Positions 20,578 to 30,047 of a stretch of DNA of 64,000 bases are shown piece by piece. The stretch lies in NCBI RefSeq assembly GCF_001660705.2, contig NZ_LYBV02000026.1, forward strand, positions 1-64,000. The letters are read 5' to 3'. The notes under the pieces are model-generated. The model was given only the letters and a program-made list of their open reading frames with translations, was not told where the DNA came from and did not search any database. This DNA is from Saccharicrinis aurantiacus (lineage in GTDB: Bacteria > Bacteroidota > Bacteroidia > Bacteroidales > Marinilabiliaceae). The stretch's first letter is position 1; every line of letters begins with the position of its first letter. The position numbers and the translations under genes were made by a program.

Positions 20578-20904
20578 TTAAACCGTTTGATGATTTGTAT
20601 CTTTTTCTGATTGGTTCAACTCTTTCTTTTTTCGCTTAAAGCGAGAAAAGCTTTTCTTTTGAAAATTATAGAAGAATCTGAACTGACCGCATAATGTACC
20701 AATAACAATTAACAGTATTTGGTAGTTTATAATAAACAGCGGAATCTTTATCCAAAGCGATAATTCAGTTTCAATTCCTAAAAGATTAAAAATAAAAGTT
20801 CGCACATATAGCGAGGCTGAACCAGCTGCGGAAAATACAAAGAGAATAACTACTAATTGAAAATTAGAGTTGATTCCCCATCGTGTTTTTAATGACTTTA
20901 ACAT
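20578..20904 (-). CDS. Small two-helix membrane protein inside the heme operon
   Basis: 108 residues with two hydrophobic helices (about 15-37 and 51-72) and a very basic cytoplasmic-looking C-terminal tail (KKSFSRFKRKKKELNQ). It resembles a small Bacteroidota family of unknown function (possibly DUF6787; from memory, not verified). It lies 16 bases after hemE and 61 before hemN, so it is co-transcribed with them. A role in anchoring or channelling late porphyrin intermediates at the membrane is conceivable but purely inferred. Confidence 0.8.
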   Translation of the reverse strand: MLKSLKTRWGINSNFQLVVILFVFSAAGSASLYVRTFIFNLLGIETELSLWIKIPLFIINYQILLIVIGTLCGQFRFFYNFQKKSFSRFKRKKKELNQSEKDTNHQTV

Positions 20905-20920
20905 TGAGTATAATTAGTAT

Positions 20921-21952
20921 TTATCGTTTCCAATCGGCAGCTTTAATCCAATCGGCTAAAAACTTGGCATTTTCGTATGGGATATCCGGTAAAAATCCAT
21001 GACCAAGATTGATTATCCAGTCGTGATTTTTACTACCAAAGTCTATGTATTGATTCAGTTTGTTTTCAATTGTTTTTTGATCGGCATAAAGTAAGCGAGG
21101 ATCAATATTTCCTTGTAAGCCAATAGATGAATCAACCCACTTACGAGCAGTTTCCATTGGAGTTTGCCAATCAATACTTAAAAAGTCACACATGTCAGGG
21201 GTAATATCCTGAATACCCGCACCAATTCCTTTGGGGAAATAAATAAACGGTGTACCTGTTTCGCGCACTGCTTGAGCAATTTTTTTAACAGCAGGAATAA
21301 ATAATTCTTGGTATAGATCCCATGGAATTAGACCTCCGTGCGTTTCGAATAGCTGAAATACCTTAATTCCATTTTTAACTTGCTCTTTGGCATAAATAAT
21401 TGAAAGCTCAGTAATAGCTTCAACTATTTTTTTAACCATTTCCTTATTTTGGTATAGGTATGTAGTAGTAACCGGAAAATCTTTACTTCTTCCGATCCCT
21501 TCGAGCATATATGAAAGAACAGTTAATGGCGCTCCACAAAATCCGATTAATGGAATATGTGCAGGCTTTTTTGCCATAATCTGTTTAATTACCTCGTAAA
21601 TGTATTGTAGCTTGTCGGGTTGAGGATTTAAAACCTCAAGTGGGTTAGCTCTTTCAGATAAAGGCACATCAAACTCGGGCCCTCTATCTGTAAATTCCAA
21701 TCCCATTCCCATGGCATAGGGTATAACTAAAATATCCGAAAATAAAATAGCTGCATCAACACCCAAATCATTTATAGGAAGTAAAGTAACATCAGCTCCA
21801 AGCTCTGGCTTTTGCATCATTTCCCAGAAACTATGTTTTTCCTTTAGTTTCATGTATGAAGGAAGCACACGTCCTGCTTGTCGCATAAACCAAAATGGCG
21901 GACGTTCAGTTTTTTCTCCAGCTAATGTTTGTAATAATATAGAGTTACTCAT
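20921..21952 (-). CDS. hemE: Uroporphyrinogen decarboxylase
   Basis: Decarboxylates uroporphyrinogen III to coproporphyrinogen III. It has 343 residues. The N-terminal signature RPPFWFMRQAGRVLPSYM is exact for the family, and IPLIGFCGAPLTVLSYMLEG and NLGHGFLPDIPYENA are also conserved. It lies within the heme operon; the 109-base gap to hemL upstream contains a perfect 14-bp palindrome and an imperfect hairpin. Confidence 0.98.
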   Translation of the reverse strand: MSNSILLQTLAGEKTERPPFWFMRQAGRVLPSYMKLKEKHSFWEMMQKPELGADVTLLPINDLGVDAAILFSDILVIPYAMGMGLEFTDRGPEFDVPLSERANPLEVLNPQPDKLQYIYEVIKQIMAKKPAHIPLIGFCGAPLTVLSYMLEGIGRSKDFPVTTTYLYQNKEMVKKIVEAITELSIIYAKEQVKNGIKVFQLFETHGGLIPWDLYQELFIPAVKKIAQAVRETGTPFIYFPKGIGAGIQDITPDMCDFLSIDWQTPMETARKWVDSSIGLQGNIDPRLLYADQKTIENKLNQYIDFGSKNHDWIINLGHGFLPDIPYENAKFLADWIKAADWKR

Positions 21953-21986
21953 CTATTTAAATTTTCTTCAATTTTAGAAAGGAGGT

Positions 21987-22045
21987 TATAAATAATACCC
22001 CCTTTCATTTAGTATGTATAAGCCTACCGTTATAGGTTAACCTAT
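21987..22045 (-). promoter_or_regulatory. Palindrome and hairpin between hemL and hemE
   Basis: A perfect 14-bp palindrome ATAGGTTAACCTAT lies at 22032-22045. Closer to hemE there is a hairpin-like pair GAAAGGAGG/CCCCCTTTC with one mismatch. This is the longest intergenic gap within the heme gene run and may hold an operator or a processing site. Function is inferred only. Confidence 0.35.
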
Positions 22046-22061
22046 GTAAGCTTCAAATGTT

Positions 22062-23354
22062 TTATTGTAATTGTTTTAGTGCATCGAAGCTAGCTTCAAT
22101 TGTTTTTTGTAAATCGGCCTCGCTATGGGCTATAGATACAAATCCTGCTTCAAATTGCGATGGGGCAGCATAAATACCCGCTTCTAATCCCAATTTAAAA
22201 TATTTTGCATATAATTCTGTATCACAAGTCATCACATCACTAAAGTTTTTAACTTCTTTTTCTTTGGTAAAGAAAAGTGTGAACATTGCACCAACTTGAT
22301 TTATTACAGCAGGGAAGCCTAATTTATCAAGATTACTTTGTAAGCCTTGTACATAAAAATTAGCTTTTTCCTCTAGCTTCGCATAAAAATCAGGTGTTTC
22401 GTTTAGGATGCGTAGCGTTGTTAAACCAGCTGCCATAGCCATTGGATTTCCGGATAAGGTACCGGCTTGGTAAACTGGGCCATTGGGAGCTAAGCAGTCC
22501 ATTATTTCTTTTTTACCACCGTAAGCTCCAACGGGTAAACCACCACCTATAATTTTCCCTAAGGTTGTTAAATCAGGAGTGATACCAAAAAGTTCTTGAG
22601 CGCCACCTTTGGCAACTCTAAAACCAGTCATTACTTCATCAAAAATTAAAACAGTACCGTTGTCAGTACATGCTTTGCGTATACCCTTAATAAATTCATC
22701 GCTTGGGCGGATGACCCCCATATTACCTGTTACGGGTTCTAAGATTAGTGCCGCAATTTGGTTTGGATACTTTGTGAATAGATCTAAAACAGAATCCAAA
22801 TCATTGTAACTAGCCATTAAAGTATCGCTTGCAGTTCCTTTAGTTACACCAGGTGAATTTGGAGTACCCAGCGTTAAGGCACCCGAACCTGCTTTAATTA
22901 AAAAACTATCGCCATGACCATGGTAACAGCCTTCAAATTTAATTACTAGGTCGCGTTTTGTGTAGCCTCGCGCCAAGCGTAAAGCACTCATTGTTGCTTC
23001 AGTACCTGAGTTTACCATACGAACGCTTTCAATAGAGGGAACCATTTCGCAAATTAAATTGGCCATTTCGGTTTCCATAAGGGTAGGGGCCCCAAAGCTA
23101 GTGCCGTTTAATACCGTTTGGTTTAAGGCTTCTACCACAGCAGGATGTGTGTGTCCTAGAATCATAGGTCCCCAAGAACCTACGTAATCAATATATTCGT
23201 TATCGTCAATGTCAGTTATCTTAGAGCCTGACGCACTTTTTATAAATAATGGGTTTCCTCCAACAGAATTAAAAGCACGTACTGGAGAATTTACTCCTCC
23301 TGGGATATGTTTTATTGCTTCGGCAAAAGCCGCTTTGCTATTTTGAGTATTCAT
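22062..23354 (-). CDS. hemL: Glutamate-1-semialdehyde 2,1-aminomutase
   Basis: PLP enzyme converting glutamate-1-semialdehyde to 5-aminolevulinate, the second step of the C5 route. It has 430 residues. [13 protein letters not shown] at the N-terminus, [24 protein letters not shown] and the PLP Lys267 in [18 protein letters not shown] are all present. In the operon it follows hemB by 75 bases. Confidence 0.98.
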   Translation of the reverse strand: MNTQNSKAAFAEAIKHIPGGVNSPVRAFNSVGGNPLFIKSASGSKITDIDDNEYIDYVGSWGPMILGHTHPAVVEALNQTVLNGTSFGAPTLMETEMANLICEMVPSIESVRMVNSGTEATMSALRLARGYTKRDLVIKFEGCYHGHGDSFLIKAGSGALTLGTPNSPGVTKGTASDTLMASYNDLDSVLDLFTKYPNQIAALILEPVTGNMGVIRPSDEFIKGIRKACTDNGTVLIFDEVMTGFRVAKGGAQELFGITPDLTTLGKIIGGGLPVGAYGGKKEIMDCLAPNGPVYQAGTLSGNPMAMAAGLTTLRILNETPDFYAKLEEKANFYVQGLQSNLDKLGFPAVINQVGAMFTLFFTKEKEVKNFSDVMTCDTELYAKYFKLGLEAGIYAAPSQFEAGFVSIAHSEADLQKTIEASFDALKQLQ

Positions 23355-23429
23355 TTTTTGCGATTTTTAAATTTTTAGATGAGAATAATGTTTAATCATT
23401 TGCTCTCATTTAAAATCTTGTGATTAAAC

Positions 23430-24398
23430 CTATAATTTGTCCACAACATCTTGAGTGTGGTATGAAATAATAACATCAGAGCCTGCTCTTTTAATCGAAG
23501 TTAAAACTTCAAGCGTGATGCGTTCTTCATCAATCCAACCTTTTTCGGCAGCTGCTTTGATCATTGAGAATTCGCCACTTACGTTGTAGGCAGCAATTGG
23601 TATGTTAAATTCGTCTTTTACGCGTCTGATTATATCTAGGTAACTCAAGGCTGGTTTTACCATCACAATATCGGCCCCTTCAAAAATATCAAGCTCTACT
23701 TCACGGATAGCTTCGTTTGAATTGGCAGGGTCCATTTGGTAGGTTGCCCTATTTCCGAATTGAGGAGCACTTTCTGCAGCATCTCTAAATGGTCCATAAA
23801 AAGCTGAAGCGTATTTGGCGGAGTATGCCATAATTGGCATGTTTTTAAAGCTATTTTCATCTAGAGCGGCTCTAATAGCGGCTACTCTTCCGTCCATCAT
23901 GTCGCTAGGTGCAATCATATCAACACCTGATTCAGCTAAAGAAACGGATTGTTTAGAAAGTGTGATTAATGTAGAGTCGTTATCAACATCACCATCGATA
24001 ATAGTACCGCAATGTCCGTGTGTGGTATACTCGCAGTTACAAACATCAGCAACAATAAATAACTGGGGCACTGCTTTTTTAATAGCACGTGCAGCTTGTT
24101 GTACTATACCATTTTCTTGGCAAGCAACCAAACCATGCTCGTCTTTATGTTCAGGAATACCAAATAATAAGATTGATTGAACCCCTTTATTATATAGTCG
24201 TTTACATTCTTCAACCAATAAATCAACAGATAATTGATAGTTGCCAGGCATACTACTTATCGGATTTTTCACATTTTGTCCGTAGCGTACAAATAAAGGC
24301 ATAATTAAATCGTCGCGAGTTAACTTAGTTTCGCGTATCATATTGCGAGTTACCTCAGTGCTTCGTAAGCGGCGTAATCGAGTTGTGGGAAACGACAT
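23430..24398 (-). CDS. hemB: Delta-aminolevulinic acid dehydratase (porphobilinogen synthase)
   Basis: Condenses two 5-aminolevulinate molecules to porphobilinogen. It has 322 residues. The Schiff-base Lys248 is in [10 protein letters not shown], the second active-site Lys is in [16 protein letters not shown], and the cysteine cluster [13 protein letters not shown] indicates a zinc-type enzyme. It lies five bases downstream of hemD. Confidence 0.98.
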   Translation of the reverse strand: MSFPTTRLRRLRSTEVTRNMIRETKLTRDDLIMPLFVRYGQNVKNPISSMPGNYQLSVDLLVEECKRLYNKGVQSILLFGIPEHKDEHGLVACQENGIVQQAARAIKKAVPQLFIVADVCNCEYTTHGHCGTIIDGDVDNDSTLITLSKQSVSLAESGVDMIAPSDMMDGRVAAIRAALDENSFKNMPIMAYSAKYASAFYGPFRDAAESAPQFGNRATYQMDPANSNEAIREVELDIFEGADIVMVKPALSYLDIIRRVKDEFNIPIAAYNVSGEFSMIKAAAEKGWIDEERITLEVLTSIKRAGSDVIISYHTQDVVDKL

Positions 24399-24403
24399 AG
24401 TTG

Positions 24404-25183
24404 TTATATTTTAATGGTTGAATTGTTTTTGTAATAGTTTAATATGGCATCACACAAACCTTTGTTTGTTGGTGTGTCTGCCATTGCCAAAGGTTGATAC
24501 CCCTTATTTATAGCTGCCTCTGTAGTTGTTTTGCCAATGCATACTAATTTTAAGTTGTTGGCTTTTGTTACCTTATTTAGGTTGTTAACTGCCGAGGGGC
24601 TTGCTGTGATGATTAAATCATATTCATCTTTCTCAATCCTATTAATTATAGAATTATCAATGCTCGATGGCATTGTGTTATGGTAAATATTTATTCGAGT
24701 CAACTCAATATTAGGATCGGTATTTTCTAAAATCTGGTTGGGAGAAAGATTGCCCGTTGGCCATAGTACTTTAATCGATTCCCCATTAATATACTTGTTG
24801 AAACGTACCGCAAAATCATAACCAGTTTTAGCATTAGCATCAAATGCGATATTAAAGCCAGCTTTTTTGATTTCCTCGGATGTACGGTATCCTATGGAAG
24901 TAATTTTAATTTTATTTAGAAGTGTTTTATAGTTGTCAAGTTTCTTAAAACAATCAAGAAAGAAATTAAATCCAAAAACACTAGTAAAGGCAATGTGCGA
25001 AAATGACTCAAAATTATTTAGCGCAGAATCAATATTGTTGTTTTGTGCTGCACTAAGTTCAATTAATGGAAATTGAATTAGTGTGCCACCTTCATTTTCT
25101 ATAAGTTCAATCAAATCCTTGCTTCTATTTGCAGGCCTGGTTGAAATAATGGTTTTACCTTCTAATAATCTTTCTTTAATCAT
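24404..25183 (-). CDS. hemD: Uroporphyrinogen-III synthase
   Basis: Closes and inverts ring D of hydroxymethylbilane to give uroporphyrinogen III. It has 259 residues. HemD is poorly conserved, so the call rests on the two-domain pattern ([21 protein letters not shown] at the start, [22 protein letters not shown], and [15 protein letters not shown]) together with its position between hemC and hemB. Its ATG overlaps the hemC stop by one base (TAATG), which points to translational coupling. Confidence 0.93.
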   Translation of the reverse strand: MIKERLLEGKTIISTRPANRSKDLIELIENEGGTLIQFPLIELSAAQNNNIDSALNNFESFSHIAFTSVFGFNFFLDCFKKLDNYKTLLNKIKITSIGYRTSEEIKKAGFNIAFDANAKTGYDFAVRFNKYINGESIKVLWPTGNLSPNQILENTDPNIELTRINIYHNTMPSSIDNSIINRIEKDEYDLIITASPSAVNNLNKVTKANNLKLVCIGKTTTEAAINKGYQPLAMADTPTNKGLCDAILNYYKNNSTIKI

Positions 25184-26115
25184 TATAAGTTTTCTCTTAT
25201 TTGATTAAGAATAGTTGTTGCACCCAAATTAACCAATTTATTGGCAAGGTTTTCTCCAAGCTCTTTTGAATTTTCAATAGATGCTGTTGCACTCTCTTTT
25301 AGGTAACTTTTGCCATCTAAAGAAGCAACAAAACCTGTTAAGGTAATTTGGTCTCCCTTTACTGAACTATATGCTCCAACAGGAACCTGGCATCCACCTT
25401 CAAGAGTTCTCATAAATGCACGTTCGGCATCAACTTCTATCTCGGTTTCAGCATGATTTATTTGTTTTAATAGATCGTTTACTTGTGTATTGCTGCTAGC
25501 TGTTTCAATGGCAATTGCACCTTGAGCAACAGCAGGAATAAATTCTGTTGGATCTAAAATCTCAGTAATATGTTGGTCTAATTCTAATCTTTGAAGGCCT
25601 GCAGTAGCCATGATCATACCATCGCACAGGCCATCTTCCATTTTTTGTAAGCGAGTATTTACATTTCCTCTAATGTCAACAATTTTAACGTCCTTGTTTA
25701 CTCTTCTGAGGTTAGCAATGCGTCTCAAGCTTGATGTTGCCACTGTATGTTCTGCAGTTAGTTCGCTAATTTTAAGACCATTTTTACTTACGAATGCATC
25801 TCTAAAATTTGCACGTTCTAATACTGCAGCTACCTTAAATTCGCTTGGTAATTGTGTAGGCAAATCTTTAAGGCTATGTACTGCTAAGTCAATTCCTCCA
25901 TTAAGTAATTCAACTTCAAGTTCTTTTGTAAATAAACCTTTATCTCCAATTTTCGATAAGGCTACATCAAGTATCTTATCACCTTTGGTTTTGATGATTC
26001 TTACTTCGGTGCTGAAATTAGGAAATGCCTCGTTAAGTATATCTTGCACTTTGTGGGCTTGGTAAAGTGCTAGTTGACTACCACGAGTACCTATAATTAT
26101 TTTATTGTCTGTCAT
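25183..26115 (-). CDS. hemC: Hydroxymethylbilane synthase (porphobilinogen deaminase)
   Basis: Polymerises four porphobilinogens. It has 310 residues. The N-terminus IIGTRGSQLALYQAHKV is the family start, HSLKDLPTQLP follows, and the dipyrromethane cofactor attaches to Cys242 in LEGGCQVPVGAY. It lies nine bases after hemA and is coupled to hemD. Confidence 0.98.
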   Translation of the reverse strand: MTDNKIIIGTRGSQLALYQAHKVQDILNEAFPNFSTEVRIIKTKGDKILDVALSKIGDKGLFTKELEVELLNGGIDLAVHSLKDLPTQLPSEFKVAAVLERANFRDAFVSKNGLKISELTAEHTVATSSLRRIANLRRVNKDVKIVDIRGNVNTRLQKMEDGLCDGMIMATAGLQRLELDQHITEILDPTEFIPAVAQGAIAIETASSNTQVNDLLKQINHAETEIEVDAERAFMRTLEGGCQVPVGAYSSVKGDQITLTGFVASLDGKSYLKESATASIENSKELGENLANKLVNLGATTILNQIRENL

Positions 26116-26124
26116 TTTATCTGA

Positions 26125-27381
26125 TTAAGAATCAAACTTAAAAAGTTGCTCTATGGAATCCAAAGACTTTGTGGATTCCCCGTTTTTAGTAACATCTTTT
26201 AAATTCCTTATAAAGCTCCTGATGCATTTTTGGGTAAGTAGGTTGGTGTATTTTTCTATTTCCTTAGCTAACTCTGGCGTTAAGTTATTTTTGTATTCAT
26301 TTAATTCTTTAGCACTCAGTTCTTGAAGGTTATTGGTGATAGAATTAATTACTGGACGTAATGAACGACTATTTAACCATGCTATTGAATCACTAACCAA
26401 TTCATCAATAATAATTGTAGCACCATCTACACTTAATGCACGTTTTTCACTGTGTGAATCAACAATCTTTTGTAAATCATCTACACTGAAAAGTTTTACT
26501 GCAGTTAAGGAGTTGATGTTTTTATCTATGTTTCTAGGAACCGATAAATCGATATACCATTGCTTTTTATTGTCACGGTCGTGCAATGCTTTTTCAACAT
26601 CTTCTTTTGAAATTAGATATTTACCGGCATTTGTTGCTGTGATAATAATATCGACTGATGATAAGTGCTCGTGAAAATTAGCAAACAAAATAGGGTTGGC
26701 TTCAAGGTTGTTAGCAACTTCTAGTGCTTTTTCATTTGTTCTGTTCGTGATCGAAATATGTTTTACTCCTCTGTGTTTTAAATTTTGCAATGAGAGAACA
26801 CCTGTTTCACCAGCTCCGATTATCAGTACTTTACTGTTTTTAAAATCAGTGGCTTCTTTCTCACAAAGATCATTGGCAACGTAGCCAATAGAGGTTGCCC
26901 CTTTTTGAATTTCAGTTTCGCTGCGAACCCTTTTGCTGCACTCAAAGGCCTTTTGAAACATACGCATTAAAACGGCATCCGTTAGGTTAGCCTCTGTCGC
27001 TGTTAGGTAGGCATTCTTTATTTGGTTTACAATCTGGTTTTCACCAATAACCATAGAGTCAACACCTGAAATTACGGTAAATAGATGTTTGATTGCATCG
27101 GCTTTGGAGTAATGATAAAAGTAATCACTATAATCTTCAGATATATCAAGTACTTCATGCACTTTCTTTAGCATATGAGCTCGCGAACGCGAAGTACAAT
27201 CCGTATGTCTTGAATAGTATATCTCAGTACGATTACATGTTGCAATAATTACAATTCCTGTAATTTCAGAATGTTGCATCAAATATTCCGCAGTTGGAAT
27301 TATTTTGTCTGGTGCGATGGAGAATTTATCTCTTACGTCAATTGATGCTGTTTTATGATTTAATCCAAGTATCCCTATCAT
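26125..27381 (-). CDS. hemA: Glutamyl-tRNA reductase
   Basis: First committed step of C5 tetrapyrrole synthesis, reducing glutamyl-tRNA to glutamate-1-semialdehyde with NADPH. It has 418 residues. The nucleophile Cys49 sits in ATCNRTEIYY, GVDSMVIGENQIVNQIKNAY follows, the Rossmann motif is VLIIGAGETGVLSLQNL, and the C-terminal dimerisation domain is complete. It shows the C5 rather than the Shemin route. It lies 69 bases after the small leader gene and is probably read from the promoter at 27821-27852. Confidence 0.98.
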   Translation of the reverse strand: MIGILGLNHKTASIDVRDKFSIAPDKIIPTAEYLMQHSEITGIVIIATCNRTEIYYSRHTDCTSRSRAHMLKKVHEVLDISEDYSDYFYHYSKADAIKHLFTVISGVDSMVIGENQIVNQIKNAYLTATEANLTDAVLMRMFQKAFECSKRVRSETEIQKGATSIGYVANDLCEKEATDFKNSKVLIIGAGETGVLSLQNLKHRGVKHISITNRTNEKALEVANNLEANPILFANFHEHLSSVDIIITATNAGKYLISKEDVEKALHDRDNKKQWYIDLSVPRNIDKNINSLTAVKLFSVDDLQKIVDSHSEKRALSVDGATIIIDELVSDSIAWLNSRSLRPVINSITNNLQELSAKELNEYKNNLTPELAKEIEKYTNLLTQKCIRSFIRNLKDVTKNGESTKSLDSIEQLFKFDS

Positions 27382-27450
27382 TAATAATGCTTTCAGTTAA
27401 ATAAATAGTCGGCTTAATTCACTGTAATTATAGGCCGATATTGCAATTTA

Positions 27451-27798
27451 TTAAACCAAAAATGGGGGCGGGCGAGAGGTAATTTCTTCAGCATGTTGTA
27501 CTTGAAAAAAACTACAGGTAAAAGAAATTAAAGGGATTTGTTTCTTATTAAAAAGAGTGTTTTTTGCCTTAATTAGCAGTTTGTTTTCAATAATTTTATT
27601 TTGAGTACAATTAAAGCTTTGAGAAGTGTAAGCTTTTGAGTCTTCAAAAGAATGAGCATCAACATTTATTTCAATGTCAGTTAAGCTTAGAGCATTGCCT
27701 TCATCGGAATTTAACACCATACTTCCATAGCCGCAGATATATACCGCAACTAAGATAATGTATGTTATATGTGAAGTCAGAACTCCGAAAAAGAACAT
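27451..27798 (-). CDS. Uncharacterised small membrane protein heading the heme operon
   Basis: 115 residues, not recognised. It has one N-terminal hydrophobic helix (about 8-28), then a polar domain, presumably outside the cytoplasm, with Cys64 and Cys95, His49 and His102, and an odd proline-rich end (SRPPPFLV). That it is a real gene is supported by a good promoter (TTTG, 20-base spacer, TATTTTTG) placed 22-54 bases upstream of its ATG, and by its position as the only gene between that promoter and hemA. A role in heme or metal sensing is inference. It could alternatively be a translated leader. Confidence 0.6.
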   Translation of the reverse strand: MFFFGVLTSHITYIILVAVYICGYGSMVLNSDEGNALSLTDIEINVDAHSFEDSKAYTSQSFNCTQNKIIENKLLIKAKNTLFNKKQIPLISFTCSFFQVQHAEEITSRPPPFLV

Positions 27799-27820
27799 AT
27801 TGATGTTTTAAATGTGTTGG

Positions 27821-27852
27821 CAAAAATACTATTTGAATAGCTAAAAAACAAA
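27821..27852 (-). promoter_or_regulatory. Promoter of the heme operon: TTTG-N20-TATTTTTG
   Basis: On the minus strand, the -33 TTTG is the complement of 27849-27852 and the -7 TATTTTTG the complement of 27821-27828, with a 20-base spacer. The expected start of transcription is near 27815, leaving a short leader before the ATG of the small membrane protein at 27798. Confidence 0.7.
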
Positions 27853-27883
27853 AAAGCTACCTCTTAGTTCATAAGGTAGCTTT
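27841..27883 (-). terminator. Rho-independent terminator of the DUF349 gene
   Basis: A perfect 10-bp stem AAAGCTACCT/AGGTAGCTTT (27853-27862 with 27874-27883). On the minus strand it is followed by TTTTTTGTTTTTT-like sequence. It ends the DUF349 transcript and overlaps the -33 element of the heme promoter. Confidence 0.85.
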
Positions 27884-27905
27884 AGTATTTTAAATTAACT
27901 AGGTA

Positions 27906-29828
27906 TTAGTCAATTCTATTTAGCATTTTAATTTTCTCTTTGAGTAATTCAATACTACGTTTTCCATTTTCTATTTTACGTTGGAAATCTTTTAGCATAG
28001 AATCAGCATTTTTACTTTTTGAGAAGAAACCAATGTTGTTTTCCCATGTGGTTATATCGGCTTCAAGTTGTTTTAATTTAAGCTGAAGCTTATGACGCTC
28101 TTGGTATACTTTATCATCAGAGTTGCCAGAGTTCTTAAGATTCTCAATTCTATTTCTGAATTTCTGAACATTCTTATGATACTCATCCATGTTGAGTGAA
28201 TCGAAATGCTTGTTTATTTCATTTCTAAATTCTTGGTTCACATTGTCTTTTTCCTTGTAAGGAACGTGACCAATCTCTGAAAATTGTTTTTGAAAAGCCT
28301 GAAGAGCCTTAAACGTTTCTTCGTTATCTTCTTTGTTTACAAAAGCCTTTACTTCAGCAATTAAAGCAACCTTTTTGTCTAGGTTAGCAACTTGAGATGC
28401 ATCTGCTTTATTTGCATTTTTGCTTTTGTTATCAAAAAAGAAATCGCAAGCAGCTCTAAATCTGTGCCAAATTGCATCTGATTGTCTGCGAGGTACTGGT
28501 CCAATTTGTTTCCAATCTTTCTGGATTTTTATCAGAGCTTCACTCGTTTTACGCCACTCAGTACTGTCTTTTAATTGCTCTGCAAGTTCGCAAAGTTCAA
28601 CCTTTTTATTGTAGTTGTCTGATTGCTCATTTTTATAATCCTTGAAAAACGTTCTTTTGTTTTCAAAGAATTTGTCACAAACCCCTCTAAAGCGTTCGTA
28701 AATTGTATTATTATCTTTTTTAGGAGCAAAACCAATCGTTTTCCATTTTTGTTGAATGGCAATTAATTGCTTGCTTTTTTCTTCCCACTGTTTTGGCGAT
28801 TCTATTTTGCCAGCAACAATTTCTTCAACTTCCTCGCAGAGTTTAGTTTTAGCTTCAAGGTTAGCGGCAAGTTGTACCTTTAAACCTTCAAAATATTCTT
28901 GATGTTTTTGATTTATTTTAGTGGTTGCGGCTTTAAAACGCTCCCAAAGTTCATCCTTAAGTTCTTTAGGTACCGGACCTATTTCACGCCATCTGTCGTG
29001 GTATTTTTGTAAGGTTTTAAAACTATTAACAACGGCTGTTTCATCAATTAAAAGCTCGGCCTTTTCGCATAGTTCTGTTTTTAGAACAAGGTTCTTTTTT
29101 AGATCTAAATCTCTTAGTTCTTTATTGATTTTTACATAGTCGTAGAAGTTTTCAACATGTAAGTTGTACGTATCCCAAACATCTCTAACTTTAGCTTGTG
29201 GTATCTGGCCTATTTTATGAAATTGCTGTTGTAACTCTCTAAAATCATGGAAGGTCTCGTTCAAAGATTCTTGTCTGTTAAGAAGGTTTTTAATCGCCTC
29301 AATAATTTCGTATTTAGCTACTAAATTGGCTTCTTTTTCAGCTTCTATTTTATGAGCAACTTCTGATTTCTTAGCCTTGAAATCTTTTATCAATGCCTTT
29401 GCCTCTGATTCGAAATGATCAATAGGTGGAGCAAAGTTTTCTTCAGGTTCACCTGATTCAAGAAATTTTTCTTTTAGAACGGCTAATTCTGCATGATATA
29501 TTTTATAAAAGATAGATTTTATATCTTCAACTTCATCTTTAATCTGAAGTACTTCAAAATTGCGTGTGATATATCTTAAACGATCTACCAATTTTTCTCT
29601 TGATAAAACTGATAAATCAACTTTATCAAGTTCTGGTTTTTCTTCTTCAACCTTTGCAGTCTCTTCTGTAGTTTCTTCTACAGACTCGATAGGCTTACTC
29701 GTTTCTTCAACTGGAGTTTCAGAATTAGTATCAGAAGATACATTCTCAGGTGTCTTATTTTCAGTGTTTTCAACTGAATTCAAATCTTGTTCTTCGTTTC
29801 CAGATTTGCTTAGATCATTAGCTTCCAT
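27906..29828 (-). CDS. DUF349 repeat protein
   Basis: 640 residues. The first 70 or so are acidic and low in complexity (Glu, Ser, Thr, Val). The rest is helical and contains five DUF349 units, recognised by the core W/F-xxIGxxP: QFHKIGQIP, RWREIGPVP, KWKTIGFAP, DWKQIGPVP and QFSEIGHVP, each followed by a helix rich in aromatic and charged residues. The C-terminus is a coiled coil. DUF349 proteins are widespread in Bacteroidota; no biochemical role is established that I can name. It is transcribed alone and divergent from trmD. Confidence 0.9.
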   Translation of the reverse strand: MEANDLSKSGNEEQDLNSVENTENKTPENVSSDTNSETPVEETSKPIESVEETTEETAKVEEEKPELDKVDLSVLSREKLVDRLRYITRNFEVLQIKDEVEDIKSIFYKIYHAELAVLKEKFLESGEPEENFAPPIDHFESEAKALIKDFKAKKSEVAHKIEAEKEANLVAKYEIIEAIKNLLNRQESLNETFHDFRELQQQFHKIGQIPQAKVRDVWDTYNLHVENFYDYVKINKELRDLDLKKNLVLKTELCEKAELLIDETAVVNSFKTLQKYHDRWREIGPVPKELKDELWERFKAATTKINQKHQEYFEGLKVQLAANLEAKTKLCEEVEEIVAGKIESPKQWEEKSKQLIAIQQKWKTIGFAPKKDNNTIYERFRGVCDKFFENKRTFFKDYKNEQSDNYNKKVELCELAEQLKDSTEWRKTSEALIKIQKDWKQIGPVPRRQSDAIWHRFRAACDFFFDNKSKNANKADASQVANLDKKVALIAEVKAFVNKEDNEETFKALQAFQKQFSEIGHVPYKEKDNVNQEFRNEINKHFDSLNMDEYHKNVQKFRNRIENLKNSGNSDDKVYQERHKLQLKLKQLEADITTWENNIGFFSKSKNADSMLKDFQRKIENGKRSIELLKEKIKMLNRID

Positions 29829-30021
29829 CAGCGTATAAGTTCGTTAGCGTTAAAAGCTCTATCTATGATAGAGTTTAATTGGCATTAATAATTCAGTACG
29901 AATATATTATATATCCTTAAAAGCGCAAATTTTTTACGCTTATAATAGTTGCTATGGAGCGATAAAAATTCAATAACCGTAAATAAAATTGTAATGGCTC
30001 TTAATTGTAATTCTGATAAAT

Positions 30022-30029
30022 TATATTTG
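30022..30029 (+). promoter_or_regulatory. -7 box TATATTTG for trmD
   Basis: Exact TAnnTTTG followed by C, 18 bases upstream of the ATG at 30048. It lies inside the longer frame that could start at 29949 and so supports the shorter TrmD. Confidence 0.55.
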
Positions 30030-30047
30030 CGAATAAATTTTAGAAGT

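Noticed and set aside
25610-26065. Antisense open frame of 151 codons within hemC
   Set aside because: It is a by-product of hemC codon usage; HemC motifs are intact on the other strand.
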